From: Ferrimicrobium sp.
GTDB taxonomy: Bacteria; Actinomycetota; Acidimicrobiia; Acidimicrobiales; Acidimicrobiaceae
NCBI RefSeq assembly: GCF_027364955.1
Contig: NZ_DAHXOI010000023.1
Coordinates: 1-38,466, forward strand
Reading direction: 5' to 3'
Length of the DNA stretch: 38,466 nucleotides
A program made the position numbers and the translations under genes. This document shows positions 1-8,990 of this stretch, piece by piece; positions within the stretch are counted from its first letter, which is position 1, and each line of letters opens with the position of its first letter. The notes beneath the pieces are model-generated. The model was not told where the DNA came from. It saw nothing but the letters and a program-made list of their open reading frames with translations, and made no database searches.

Positions 1-124
1 ACCTTGGGACAGTGCCCACTCACGCAAGTTCACTATATGTAACTATAGCACATCTATACGTCAACTGTTGCTACCCTGTCCGACCGAAGCCGCCCGAAGG
101 TGGCGAAAGCTATGCTACTGGCGG

Positions 125-388
125 TCAATAACTCCGGTGGCACCTCTGCGCCGCGTCGCGGGAACGATGGTTGATGCTGCAATTGCCGTGGTGGTAGATC
201 GTCGCTGGAACACGGCGCTTCTTTGTGTTGAGGGAGCGAGTGACGGCGTAGGTAGCGTTGTCGATCGGATGCAGTGTTCGGCGGGCACGTTTGATTGCTC
301 GCGGGGTCAGCGCATTCTTGCTGGTGCGCACTGGGTGCGCTGCACGCCGCACGCTCCTTGGGACCAAAGCTCGCGATAAAAATCCCAT
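125..388 (-). CDS. Small basic protein of unknown function (87 aa)
   Basis: The start ATG at 388 is chosen because an excellent Shine-Dalgarno sequence (AAAGGAGG) lies 6 nt upstream; the open frame extends ten codons further but those would include the ribosome site. The product begins MGFLSRALVPRSVRRAAHP and is rich in Arg, Lys and His, with no membrane segment. The N-terminal pattern (MGF-S-x-x-x-PRSVRRA-HP, then repeated KxALTPRxxKRARR-like segments) resembles small basic proteins scattered through actinobacterial genomes whose role is unknown. It is read away from the next gene, a divergent membrane protein about 500 bases away. I cannot assign a function; nucleic-acid or envelope-phosphate binding would fit the charge but is only a guess. 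Confidence 0.55.
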   Translation of the reverse strand: MGFLSRALVPRSVRRAAHPVRTSKNALTPRAIKRARRTLHPIDNATYAVTRSLNTKKRRVPATIYHHGNCSINHRSRDAAQRCHRSY

Positions 389-876
389 CCGAATCCTCCT
401 TTGATGATAGGACAACACTACATCATCGTGCGATTCGAAGGCGGCATGAGTCAGGACCTATCTCGCGGTGGTGATGGCTCGGTGCTTTCTCCAAGCCAGT
501 ACGAGGTGCAAACAGGGGTTTTGCCGTTCAGGGGCCTCCTTGCGTGGAGTGAGGGGGCCGCAGCTCTCGGTTGGGTCCAGGTGACCGGTGCTCTCCCTCG
601 CAGGGCTTGGTGGGTCACTCCACATACAAGAGCCCCTGGCGTGATTCGCATGAACCCAAAGCCCTCTGGGTCGAAAAGCATTCTTGGGGACCGAAGAGGC
701 GATACGTGCGCGATCGTGGCGGACACCGCTGTATCCCTCCACCGCCAATCCCTCGATGTGGTCGCTGGCTGGAGACAACGTCCGTCCTCATACCGCGTGG
801 CTGGTTCAGATCGCTCGTGTAAATGATCAGCGTTGCGTGACGGCGACGGTCGTTAGTTGGCGATAGTGAAGACAGC
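389..876. other. Intergenic stretch without a convincing gene
   Basis: Several overlapping open frames exist on both strands, but none has a good ribosome-binding site, a recognisable motif or a plausible composition; their Arg/Pro/Ser-rich translations look like out-of-frame reading. The right end carries the promoter of the next gene. I see nothing else that can be supported here. Confidence 0.5.
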
Positions 877-882
877 TATACT
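877..882 (+). promoter_or_regulatory. -10 box of a probable leaderless promoter
   Basis: TATACT ends 6 nt before the ATG at 889, so transcription would start at or next to the start codon. No Shine-Dalgarno sequence is present in the gap. A clear -35 is lacking; TTAGTT at 853-858 is the nearest candidate with an 18-bp spacer. Confidence 0.5.
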
Positions 883-888
883 AGCTTC

Positions 889-1464
889 ATGACAGTCTCG
901 ACGGATTCAGTACCAGGTAGTCATGATGTGGCAGTGGACGATCGCCGTCGTGAGGAGCTCCTGTTTCGTGAAGCCCGACGGCGCCAACGGCGTAGGCGCC
1001 TGATCTGGGCGGGCTTCTTCGTCCTCGTGTTGGCGATGGTCGGCTATGGGGTCTATGGACAAGAACAGGCCCTTCATCGCAACCCGACGGCAAAGCACCT
1101 GGTAGCGACTCCAGTGGCAGATCGGTCCGTTGCAGTTTTGAACTGCAAGGATGTCGCGGTGGTGGAACCGAAGAACTTCGTGATCTCCTGTGCCGACGGC
1201 AATACCATGCTCACCAAAACCCGATGGATTCGGTGGAATCGAGGTGGTGCCACGGGGACGACGGACTTTGCGATTAATCTCTGTAACCCGAGCTGCTTCG
1301 CCTCGAAGATGTCGTTGTTCCCGCAGAGTACGGTTGTGCTCGCGCGTCCGATGAAGACACAACACGGGGTTTTGTTTTCGGAGTTGGTGGTCCGCTATCG
1401 TGCTGATGGGAAGCTATCGAAGTTCTCGATGAGTTGGAATGGTGACCCAGCTTTCCGGAGGTAA
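889..1464 (+). CDS. Single-pass membrane protein, unknown function (191 aa)
   Basis: The N-terminal 35 residues are charged and highly Arg-rich (a REARRRQRRRR segment), followed by one hydrophobic helix at about residues 41-56 (GFFVLVLAMVGYGVYG). This predicts a cytoplasmic N-terminus and an extracytoplasmic C-terminal domain of about 130 residues. That domain has five cysteines, including two close pairs (around residues 83-103 and 140-144), which may form disulfides outside the cell. No domain is recognised. The ATG is immediately preceded by a -10 box, which fits leaderless translation. The gene stands alone, about 100 bases from the convergent GntR gene. Confidence 0.65.
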   Translation: MTVSTDSVPGSHDVAVDDRRREELLFREARRRQRRRRLIWAGFFVLVLAMVGYGVYGQEQALHRNPTAKHLVATPVADRSVAVLNCKDVAVVEPKNFVISCADGNTMLTKTRWIRWNRGGATGTTDFAINLCNPSCFASKMSLFPQSTVVLARPMKTQHGVLFSELVVRYRADGKLSKFSMSWNGDPAFRR

Positions 1465-1565
1465 AACGCAGGCCGGAGGAGCCTTGGCCGTCGGCCCTTT
1501 GGGTGTCGCCCGCGTGTAAACCTGCGTGGCGTTCCATGGTTAAGTATCGATTGGCACCGCAGTGG

Positions 1566-1964
1566 CTAGGCAAGTGAGCTCAGCATTGCGATCAGCTCGT
1601 CGCGCTCGTAACCCTGTTTGCGGGCAAACGCAAGGAGTTCTACTGTGCGGGTAAGCACGAGGGAGCGTTCTTGGGTGCCTGCGACTTTAATGGAACGTCC
1701 GCGACCCATCTCAATGAGTCCTTCATCGCGTAGCATTCTCAGCGCTCGGAGTACGGTATTGGGATTGACGCCAAGTTCGGCCGCTAAGTCTCGTGCCTGT
1801 GGAATGCGCTGGCCAGGTTTGGCCTCGCCCTCCGCGATGGCGCGCCGTATCTCTGCGGCAACCTGTTCGTGGAGTGCAGTTGGCTTTGCCCGCGAGACGG
1901 GAGGAAGGCTGAGGGCCGCTTTAGGGACTGCGTGTGTCTGGTCAACGTCAGGAGTGGAAGTCAT
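1566..1964 (-). CDS. GntR-family transcriptional regulator, short YtrA-like type
   Basis: The protein is 132 aa. Residues about 24-95 form a GntR winged helix: LHEQVAAEIRRAIAEGEAKPGQRIP, then RDLAAELGVNPNTVLRALRMLRDEGLIEMGRGR, which is the classic helix-turn-helix and wing. The remaining C-terminus is only about 35 residues, too short for a FadR, HutC or MocR effector domain, so it belongs to the short YtrA-like class that usually represses small-molecule exporters or envelope operons. The open frame runs on upstream to 2183, but the ATG at 1964 is preferred: a perfect inverted repeat and a -10 element lie directly before it and the extra residues are not GntR-like. No ABC transporter sits next to it, so only autoregulation can be read from context. 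Confidence 0.85.
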   Translation of the reverse strand: MTSTPDVDQTHAVPKAALSLPPVSRAKPTALHEQVAAEIRRAIAEGEAKPGQRIPQARDLAAELGVNPNTVLRALRMLRDEGLIEMGRGRSIKVAGTQERSLVLTRTVELLAFARKQGYERDELIAMLSSLA

Positions 1965-1967
1965 AAC

Positions 1968-1982
1968 GCTAACTATGTTAGC
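1968..1982. promoter_or_regulatory. Probable autoregulatory operator of the GntR gene
   Basis: GCTAAC-TAT-GTTAGC is a perfect inverted repeat with 6-bp arms and a 3-bp centre. It ends 3 bp before the regulator's ATG and lies just downstream of a TACAAT -10 box (1986-1991, minus strand). Bound repressor would cover the transcription start. Small AT-rich palindromes of this size are usual for YtrA-type GntR dimers. Confidence 0.6.
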
Positions 1983-1985
1983 TTC

Positions 1986-1991
1986 ATTGTA
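1986..1991 (-). promoter_or_regulatory. -10 box of the GntR gene promoter
   Basis: On the minus strand this reads TACAAT, 21 nt upstream of the ATG, so the transcript would start inside the palindrome at 1968-1982 with a leader of about 10-15 nt and no Shine-Dalgarno sequence. The -35 region is not conserved. Confidence 0.45.
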
Positions 1992-2255
1992 GCAGTCTGG
2001 GTGCGGGCCACTCATCGAGCCCGAGCCGAGCGAAGGCCCATAGACGCTCTGACCGGTCACGGATTGATCGAGGGTTCTCGCGCATGGACGTGGTTGCAGG
2101 TCTGAACTTTGAGTATCGGCGATGGCGCGCTGGCGTCCACGGTGCGATCGCGATAGCGCTTGGTAGCATGGACACAAGGCCAACTGGCTAGCTGCCGCGC
2201 CAACGAGGAGGTGTCTTAACTGTTATCGCATACCGCAACCAGTCTGGCCAAGGCC

Positions 2256-5200
2256 ATGGCACTTCAGTGGGGATTGACGACGAAAAAGCTGAGCTATGAG
2301 GTGCTTGATTCGATGGTCCGCGCTGGCATCGTGGATGGCCCGATCACCAAGACCAAATCGGATGCCGCATGGATAGAGCTCGATGTGGCTGGCTATCTGC
2401 TATCGGACCGTGTGGCAGGCTATGCAAAAATCGCCGGCGAACTCGGCAACGATCTGTACTTTGAGCTGGTCGAGACGGTTCATCACTCGGAACTCGTTGG
2501 GGTGCTACGGAGTGCCGGTTACCGCGCCTATGCATTGGATCGGTATCTCGACATCGGTCGACTTCGTCTGAACGCGATGCGGCGGCCCGGATCAGCCAAT
2601 GAACACTCTCGGTACGCAATGCATGGTCTGGAGGCTGACGAGCTACGGGAGGCGTTCTTTGATCGTTTCGATCCTCGCCTCTTTGAGAACTTGGCACCAG
2701 AGTGGGGCGAGCTCGTTGCCGCTCAAGCGTTGGCAAGTCACCTCTGGGACTTCGACGTCTCGGTGATCGATATGGTGCAAGTCCTATTAGATCAGGAGTT
2801 TGTCGACCCCCAGCTCCATTTGGCGCTGGCCCAAGTGCTCTTCCTCCGAGGACAGGTTGATCAGGTGCAATCCTATATCGGCGATGAACTGGGATTGTAT
2901 ACTCCATTCTTCGATGCCTTGGAGCTGATCCGGTCTGGGGAGTACGCATTGGGGGCCCAGACCTACGCTAGCGCCATGGCTGGCTATACCAAGGTGACCC
3001 GTACCCGCTCTGCACCACTGTATCCGGTGACGGAATTCTGGTATCCAATGGCGTTGCTAGCCTCCGGCACTGCCGCCGATCTGGAACGAGCTCTCAAGTA
3101 CTGCATCGCCAGCTCTCACTCGAAAAACCCTCCCCGGTTCTCTCTCTTTGGTAAGTGGGCACATGCGATCCGTGTGCGGCTCGGACGAGAGGGACTCGAC
3201 CCCGACGTCTTTGTCCAGCCGTATTCCCGTGGTCTAGATGCACTGTCCGATCTCTTGTTGATCAACTGGTTAGCACCTGAACTGGAGTCGGTACGATCCA
3301 AAACGGGTGAACATCTCCAGCGTGCACACGATCGAGCGCTGGCGGTCTTCGCACCCTGTGGCTTTGTTCGATTAGTCGAATTGACTACAACGGCCTTTGT
3401 GCATGCCACCGGGGGAGAGGATGCTGCCCCCTTCTTTGTCGGTGCGCCCCAACCCCACTGGCAACTGGTGCTCGACTCCCTCCGTGCTCTTGGAGAGGAG
3501 GCGCCCGAGCGTATAAGTCGTTATGTTTGGATGATCAACCAAACTGGGAATGGACATCTCCGTTCCGTCGAACCGTGTCTTCAAACTAAGGGAGTCCGTG
3601 GATGGGGTAAGCCCAAGACTGTGAGCTTGGCACGCTTGGTATCTGACAGTGAGCTTCCTGGCGAAGACGCTCGGGTGCTGCGTTCAATCCGCAAACTCTC
3701 CGGCAGTGGCGGCGGTCGTTATGAACTGGATCTCGGTGCGGCCATGATGAGCCTGATTGGACACCCTCGGGTTGTCTTGAACACCGACCCGGATCGGTTC
3801 ATCGAGGTCGTGGAGGGTCGCCCGGAAATAGTGGTGGCACGCACCGATGATGGACTCGAGGTGAGAGTCGAACCGCCGTCGCTCGCCGATCTGGTGGATC
3901 AAGCCAACGCGACAAGCTGGGGTCGGGCCCCAGATGCAGAGATTTTACGGGTGATGGTGGAGCCTCCCTCTCGGCTCGTGGTGATCCGGCTCTCGAAGGC
4001 CCAACGGCAGGCGATTCAGCTGATGGGCAAGCGCTTTCAGGTCCCTCGTGAAGCTGTTCGAGATATGGACTCGACGTTAGCGGCTCTAAGCGCCCACTTC
4101 GAGATCCAGTCTGACGAGGTTGTCACGGGGCGAGTGGTCGACACGGCCTCGAAGCTGCGCTGTGAACTCAAACCACAGGGAGAGGGAATCACCATGCGTA
4201 TTGTGGCCGCGCCACTCGGGCCGCAGGGGCCGAGATTGGTCCCCGGTGTCGGGCGTGCCAAAGTAGTCGCAAGGATCGACGCAGAGACGGTGGCGACGAC
4301 TCGTGATCTCGATTGGGAGGCAGAGCTCGCCGGCAGAGTCGTTGAGGCACTGGGGGTCGCTCACGGGGATATTGCGAATGAGATTGACTTCCCTACTGCA
4401 GACGAGGCGCTTGACGCGCTCGAGACGCTCAACGCTTTTCTTGACGAGCTCGATCTTGACTGGCCCAAGGGCAAGGCGATTCAGGTGCTCTCGCCTGGTC
4501 TAGGTGCACTACGGGTCGCGGTGTCGAGTCAGAAGGACTGGTTGGCGGTCAGGGGTGGGATAGCGCTGGACGACGAGAAGGTGTTTGCGCTCAAAGAGCT
4601 GATGGCTGCTGCCACCAGTGGTGCGAAGTTCGTGACGCTTAAGGAGGGTCAGTACCTCGCTTTAACCGGATCGTTAAAGGAGAGGGTCCTTGAACTCGCG
4701 GCAATTACCGACAGCTCTGGCAAGGAGATCAAAGCCTCCAAGTTAGCAATCGGTGCCCTTGAGGAGCTCACCGATGGGGCCACGGCGACGTTTGATACGA
4801 GTGCGGCGCAGCTGATCGAGCGGCTGCACCTGGCCCAGAAGTTGGTTCCTGTTGTTCCTTCAACCCTCGAAGCGGAACTACGACCCTACCAACGTGAGGG
4901 TTTTGCCTGGGCGATTCGTCTGGCTGAGGCAGGGTTTGGTGCGTGTCTCGCCGATGACATGGGATTGGGCAAGACGCTCCAGGCGCTGGCGGTGGCGCTT
5001 GCACGGGTGCGAAGCGACGGGGACCCGACGCTGGTAGTCTGTCCGACCTCGGTGGTGGACAACTGGATCAACGAGACGTTGCGTTTTGCCCCTACGCTCA
5101 ACCCGATCAACTTCGCTCGGGCAGATCGATCGAGGGTGGTTGCCGATGCGAGCGGTCACGATGTCGTCGTCGTCTCGTACAGCGTGTTGATCCAAGACGA

Positions 5201-6260
5201 GGATCTACTGTCCTCGCGCCACTGGAGGACGCTCATCGTCGATGAGGCCCAGGCGATTAAAAACATCGCTGCAAAGCGTACGCAAGCGCTGAGTGGTCTC
5301 GATGCAGACTTCAAGATGGCGCTGTCGGGTACACCGATTGAAAACCATTTGACCGAACTCTATTCGATCGTGAATTTCCTCAACCCAGGGCTGTTAGGGA
5401 CCCCTACACAGTTTGGGAGACGATTCGTGACGCCAGTGGAGCGCGATAAGGACCAAAATGCACGGCGGCGGCTTCGAAAAATAGTCGGCCCCTTCGTGCT
5501 GCGGCGCTTGAAGACCGATGTACTCACCGATTTGCCGCCGAGAACCGAACTCACGCTGACGGTAGAGCCGCGAGAAGATGAGGCACACTTCTACGAGGCG
5601 ATGCGCCTGCGTGCGATCGAGGCCGCCGAGGTGGCTCTTGAACATAACGAGGCCCAAGCCAGCTTCCATATCCTCGCAGAGCTCACGCGACTTCGTCGGG
5701 CCGCCTGTGATATACGATTGGCAGAACCCACCTTTGGTGCCGTAGGTTCGAAGGTGGAGGCGCTCTTGGAGCTTGCGAGTGAAATCCAAGATAACGGACA
5801 TCAGGCGCTTGTGTTCTCGCAGTTTGTTGACTTTCTCTCCCTCGTCCGCCAGGCCTTTGATACGGCGGGACTACGTTATCAGTACCTCGATGGGTCGACG
5901 CCGGCAAGTCAACGGGCGCGCGAGGTAGAAAGCTTCCAGTCAGGAAACGCGAACTTCTTCCTCATCAGCATCAAGGCGGGCGGGGTCGGCCTGAATCTCA
6001 CGGCGGCTGATTACGTGATCATCGCTGATCCGTGGTGGAACCCTGCGGTCGAGGAGCAGGCGATGGGCAGGGCACATCGTATCGGCCAGAGTCGACCAGT
6101 GACCTCGTATCGGCTGATTGCGCGGGGGACGATCGAAGAGACGATCACTGAACTGCATGCATCCAAGCTCGCCTTGGCCGAGGGAGTCCTTGGTGAGGAC
6201 GCATCGATGGGTGCGCTTCCGTCAGCTCGCGATCTCATCGAGTTGATGTACGAACGGTAA
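2256..6260 (+). CDS. SNF2-family DEAD/DEAH-box ATPase/helicase (1334 aa)
   Basis: This is a double-stranded-DNA translocase of the bacterial SNF2 type. The C-terminal third holds the motor: Walker A DDMGLGKT (residues 900-907), DEAQ box (996-999), SGTPIENHLTELYS (from 1024), then the helicase-C lobe with YLDGSTP, KAGGVGLNLT (about 1240) and the final WWNP...RAHRIGQ (about 1260-1281). The first 850 residues have no recognised catalytic motif; the GGRYELDLGAAMMSLIGHPRV segment near 490-510 is typical of long bacterial SNF2 proteins. It lacks the domains of RapA and is not next to a restriction or phage-defence gene. Start: the ATG at 2256 has only a weak ribosome site, whereas GAGGAGG ending at 2211 is well spaced for an in-frame CTG at 2220, so the real N-terminus may be 12 residues longer. 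Confidence 0.9.
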   Translation: MALQWGLTTKKLSYEVLDSMVRAGIVDGPITKTKSDAAWIELDVAGYLLSDRVAGYAKIAGELGNDLYFELVETVHHSELVGVLRSAGYRAYALDRYLDIGRLRLNAMRRPGSANEHSRYAMHGLEADELREAFFDRFDPRLFENLAPEWGELVAAQALASHLWDFDVSVIDMVQVLLDQEFVDPQLHLALAQVLFLRGQVDQVQSYIGDELGLYTPFFDALELIRSGEYALGAQTYASAMAGYTKVTRTRSAPLYPVTEFWYPMALLASGTAADLERALKYCIASSHSKNPPRFSLFGKWAHAIRVRLGREGLDPDVFVQPYSRGLDALSDLLLINWLAPELESVRSKTGEHLQRAHDRALAVFAPCGFVRLVELTTTAFVHATGGEDAAPFFVGAPQPHWQLVLDSLRALGEEAPERISRYVWMINQTGNGHLRSVEPCLQTKGVRGWGKPKTVSLARLVSDSELPGEDARVLRSIRKLSGSGGGRYELDLGAAMMSLIGHPRVVLNTDPDRFIEVVEGRPEIVVARTDDGLEVRVEPPSLADLVDQANATSWGRAPDAEILRVMVEPPSRLVVIRLSKAQRQAIQLMGKRFQVPREAVRDMDSTLAALSAHFEIQSDEVVTGRVVDTASKLRCELKPQGEGITMRIVAAPLGPQGPRLVPGVGRAKVVARIDAETVATTRDLDWEAELAGRVVEALGVAHGDIANEIDFPTADEALDALETLNAFLDELDLDWPKGKAIQVLSPGLGALRVAVSSQKDWLAVRGGIALDDEKVFALKELMAAATSGAKFVTLKEGQYLALTGSLKERVLELAAITDSSGKEIKASKLAIGALEELTDGATATFDTSAAQLIERLHLAQKLVPVVPSTLEAELRPYQREGFAWAIRLAEAGFGACLADDMGLGKTLQALAVALARVRSDGDPTLVVCPTSVVDNWINETLRFAPTLNPINFARADRSRVVADASGHDVVVVSYSVLIQDEDLLSSRHWRTLIVDEAQAIKNIAAKRTQALSGLDADFKMALSGTPIENHLTELYSIVNFLNPGLLGTPTQFGRRFVTPVERDKDQNARRRLRKIVGPFVLRRLKTDVLTDLPPRTELTLTVEPREDEAHFYEAMRLRAIEAAEVALEHNEAQASFHILAELTRLRRAACDIRLAEPTFGAVGSKVEALLELASEIQDNGHQALVFSQFVDFLSLVRQAFDTAGLRYQYLDGSTPASQRAREVESFQSGNANFFLISIKAGGVGLNLTAADYVIIADPWWNPAVEEQAMGRAHRIGQSRPVTSYRLIARGTIEETITELHASKLALAEGVLGEDASMGALPSARDLIELMYER

Positions 6261-6446
6261 GTCCAGTGTTGCCCGCGTTGGTCTCGGTCGGCCGCGCGGG
6301 AGGGATGCTCTATGAGAGGTGTGGTTCGTGTCGCCGACGCGTATCCTGGCTCCCTGGCCCTGCCCATAGTCGCCCTGACCCATCGTTCTGTCGATCACGG
6401 CTGTGTCTCGCTAGCGTGAGGACGTTGGAGGAGTGAGTTGGGGGAG

Positions 6447-7703
6447 CTATTGCGTCTCGGTGTAGGGGGTAGGAACTCGGCGAAAGATGCTGTAGATGAC
6501 GATATCGTAGGCTGCTTTGAGTCCGCCGGCTATGACGAAGGGATACGCAAAGAGTGAGGTACTCGAGAGAAAGACTCCCGCGATGAGTGGTGACGCTCCC
6601 GTTCCGAGACTCCGTGCGCCATTGGTTGTCGCGGCGAGGTACCCGCGATCCTCGGCATCGACGATCGCCATCGTATAGGCCTGGCGGGTGGGGACGTCCA
6701 TCTGCGACAGCATGTGACGTGCAAGCAGGACCACTGCGGCGAGGAGACCTGTCGGGGCAAAGGGTACCAGTGCGAGGAGAATGTTGGAGGGTAAGTGGGT
6801 GAAGACCATGGTGTTCAAGAGTCCAAACCGTTTGGAGATTGAGGCGGCCACCAAGGATGATAGTGCGGAGAAGAGGTTGGTACCAAAAAAGAGCAGCCCG
6901 ATCTGGGTGAGGTCAAAGCCAAACTTGACACGGAACCAGTAGACGAGGAGCCCTTGCACAATCAAACCTCCTCCAAAGGCGTCCACGGTGAACAGGGCGG
7001 TGAGTGTGCGGACCACCTTGCGGACCTGTGCTGTGGGGTGATGGCGGGGTTGAGGGTTCACGGCCTCGGAGTTGTTGAGGATCTGTTCCACCGAATTCGG
7101 AACCACCGCATAGAGAATGAGTTGGATCAGGGCGATTGCACTATAGGCGAGGACAACGACGCGAAACAGTCCAGTTGAGATCTCTGACGCGTGTCCTAGT
7201 TCGAAGCCGAGGAGGGCGGCGATCAGCGCACCAACCGCGGTGGCCGTGTAGCCAACCAAGGTGAACCAGGCATAGGTCTTCGTGCGGGCATGCCCCTTGA
7301 CAAGTTTCGACAGCATCGCCTGTTCGATACCGAGGAAGAGTCCGACCTCCTTGCCGGTTGGGGAGATACTGCCCAGGATGATGATGACGCCGAGGAGGAG
7401 CGGCTCCTTGGTCACCAGGAGGAAGGGAGCGGCGACGAACCAGAGGAACGAACTGAGCATGAGCAGCCGACGTCGGCCGAAGTGGTCGACGTAGCGACCA
7501 ATGAAGAGGGAGATCAATGACGACCCGAGTAGCGCGACGGTGAACAAGGCTCCAATCTCAAGTGCCGAGATATGTTGTTCGTGCCAGTAGAGCGGCAGAA
7601 TGATGGCAATCACACCAAAGCCCACTTCGCGTAGGGCCCGAGCGATCAACAGAAACCAGGCTGCTCGGTCCCTTGGCGTCGGCTCCTCGTTGTTCTTGGT
7701 CAT
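6447..7703 (-). CDS. Major facilitator superfamily transporter (418 aa)
   Basis: About 12 hydrophobic helices fill the length of the protein, the usual MFS size. MFS motif A is present between helices 2 and 3 as GRYVDHFGRRR (residues 69-79). The long cytoplasmic loop near residues 205-235 separates the two six-helix halves. The second half includes a SQMDVPTRQAYTMAIVDAEDRG segment, like drug/proton antiporters of unknown substrate. It is convergent with the SNF2 gene (186 bases apart) and divergent from the desaturase. The ATG at 7703 has only a weak ribosome site. Substrate cannot be predicted from sequence alone. Confidence 0.85.
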   Translation of the reverse strand: MTKNNEEPTPRDRAAWFLLIARALREVGFGVIAIILPLYWHEQHISALEIGALFTVALLGSSLISLFIGRYVDHFGRRRLLMLSSFLWFVAAPFLLVTKEPLLLGVIIILGSISPTGKEVGLFLGIEQAMLSKLVKGHARTKTYAWFTLVGYTATAVGALIAALLGFELGHASEISTGLFRVVVLAYSAIALIQLILYAVVPNSVEQILNNSEAVNPQPRHHPTAQVRKVVRTLTALFTVDAFGGGLIVQGLLVYWFRVKFGFDLTQIGLLFFGTNLFSALSSLVAASISKRFGLLNTMVFTHLPSNILLALVPFAPTGLLAAVVLLARHMLSQMDVPTRQAYTMAIVDAEDRGYLAATTNGARSLGTGASPLIAGVFLSSTSLFAYPFVIAGGLKAAYDIVIYSIFRRVPTPYTETQ

Positions 7704-7910
7704 GTTGTGGACTTTCTTGTTCGGGAGTGCCCTCTTTCTTTCCAGTACAACCTAGCCAACGTCACCGGAGGTTGTGTAGGCACCGAGGAGGTGTCCTGAT
7801 CGTGCGATCGTTGTCAGATGTGTCTGCTCGCGTGGCGGTCGTGGTTGATCAATGCCCTCGTTCGGTCGCTAAAAGCGCGTCGTGTGTTCGGAGAGAAGGA
7901 GTGGGGGAAA

Positions 7911-8069
7911 ATGATTGCAGTTACCAAGGAAATAGCAACCGATACCTACGCATTTCCTAAGGATTCGCATTCTAAGGACGGAATGAGCGTGCCAAGAGAA
8001 GTATGCTTAGCAGGGTGCTATTTGCCCTCATCTTTGCCTTCTTTATTACCCAGCTCTCGATCCTTTTGA
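7911..8069 (+). CDS. Possible short upstream ORF (52 aa) overlapping the desaturase start
   Basis: An ATG 9 nt after AAGGAG (7896-7901) opens a 52-codon frame beginning MIAVTKEIATDTYAFPKD. Its end overlaps the first 67 bases of the desaturase in another frame, so translation of one could affect the other. The last 20 codons read as out-of-frame desaturase (Pro/Ser/Leu-rich), which argues against a functional peptide. Within it, CATTTCCTAAGGA (7951) and CATTCTAAGGA (7968) form an imperfect direct repeat of unknown meaning. The 200 bases before it hold no recognisable gene. Confidence 0.22.
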   Translation: MIAVTKEIATDTYAFPKDSHSKDGMSVPREVCLAGCYLPSSLPSLLPSSRSF

Positions 8070-8731
8070 CAACGCTCTATTTACACCGGACACTCTCGCA
8101 TAAGGCGCTTAAGCTAGCTCCAGCGGTCGAGTTCGTAGTCCGGCTGTTGTTGTGGCTCACGACCGGGATTCAGCGTCGTGAGTGGGTTGGAGTCCATCGG
8201 ATCCATCACGCGCACACGGACGTCGCTGGAGACCCACACTCACCGATCGTTGAGAGCTACTGGAAGATCCAGCTCCTTAACCTCTTCTATTATCGGCGGG
8301 CCGCCAAAAATAGGGAAGCCATCGAGCGGGTTACCAAGGATCTCCAACCTGATCGCTGGGATCGTTATGTATTTTCGCACTCGTACCTGGGTCTTGGTCT
8401 CGGGGTTGGGATCTTGGTCGCGCTTTTTGGGGTTGAGTTAGCCGTTGTTATTTCTGTTGTCCATCTGGTGCTTTACCTCACCTTGAGTGCTGCGGTGAAT
8501 GCAATAGGCCATCGATTTGGCAAGAGGCCCTTCCAGAATTTGGCCACAAATAATCAGTGGCTTGCGCTCCTGACCTTCGGCGAAGGGCTGCATAATAATC
8601 ATCATGAGCTTCCTACTGCGGCAAAACTGGCCTTTCACGCACCCCAGGTAGACCTTGGCTGGTATGTGATCAGATCGCTTGAGCGGCTTCACCTGGCAAA
8701 AGTTAGGACGCTCAAACGCGGTCTTGTCTGA
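8003..8731 (+). CDS. Membrane fatty-acid (acyl-CoA/stearoyl-type) desaturase
   Basis: The three histidine boxes of the di-iron membrane desaturases are all present: HRTLSH (residues 28-33), HRIHH (65-69) and HNNHH (197-201). The NAIGHRFG segment between boxes two and three supplies the further conserved His. Hydrophobic helices lie at about residues 5-26, 42-55 and 128-158. The enzyme would introduce a double bond (probably delta-9) into a saturated acyl chain using O2 and a reductant, adjusting membrane fluidity. At 242 residues it is at the short end of the family, but no motif is missing. Start ATG 8003 follows AAGAGAAG. No ferredoxin or reductase gene is adjacent. A 259-base gap without recognisable features separates it from the convergent carboxypeptidase gene. 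Confidence 0.9.
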   Translation: MLSRVLFALIFAFFITQLSILLTTLYLHRTLSHKALKLAPAVEFVVRLLLWLTTGIQRREWVGVHRIHHAHTDVAGDPHSPIVESYWKIQLLNLFYYRRAAKNREAIERVTKDLQPDRWDRYVFSHSYLGLGLGVGILVALFGVELAVVISVVHLVLYLTLSAAVNAIGHRFGKRPFQNLATNNQWLALLTFGEGLHNNHHELPTAAKLAFHAPQVDLGWYVIRSLERLHLAKVRTLKRGLV

Positions 8732-8990
8732 CCCTGACGGCGTCGCGCTACTGGTAACGTGAGCCGGCGTTGGTGCCGTCTCGACCAGGTCGGTGACAGC
8801 GTGTGGATGGGCGGATGCGTGGCTAGGCCCCTCGTGACGTTCCTTGTGCCCCAGGCGACACGTACCCTTTAGGTGCTAGCCAAATCAGTACTGGCGAAAT
8901 GTACCCTCAAAGTAACATACTCCTCGGGAAGGGGCATCGTCGGTAGCTCGTTCGGGCACTGTTGGAGTCGTCGCCTCTACCCGTGCCGGT

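Noticed and set aside
401-826. Plus-strand 141-codon ORF near the left end
   Set aside because: No ribosome site, no motif, and overlapping open frames of equal quality on both strands.
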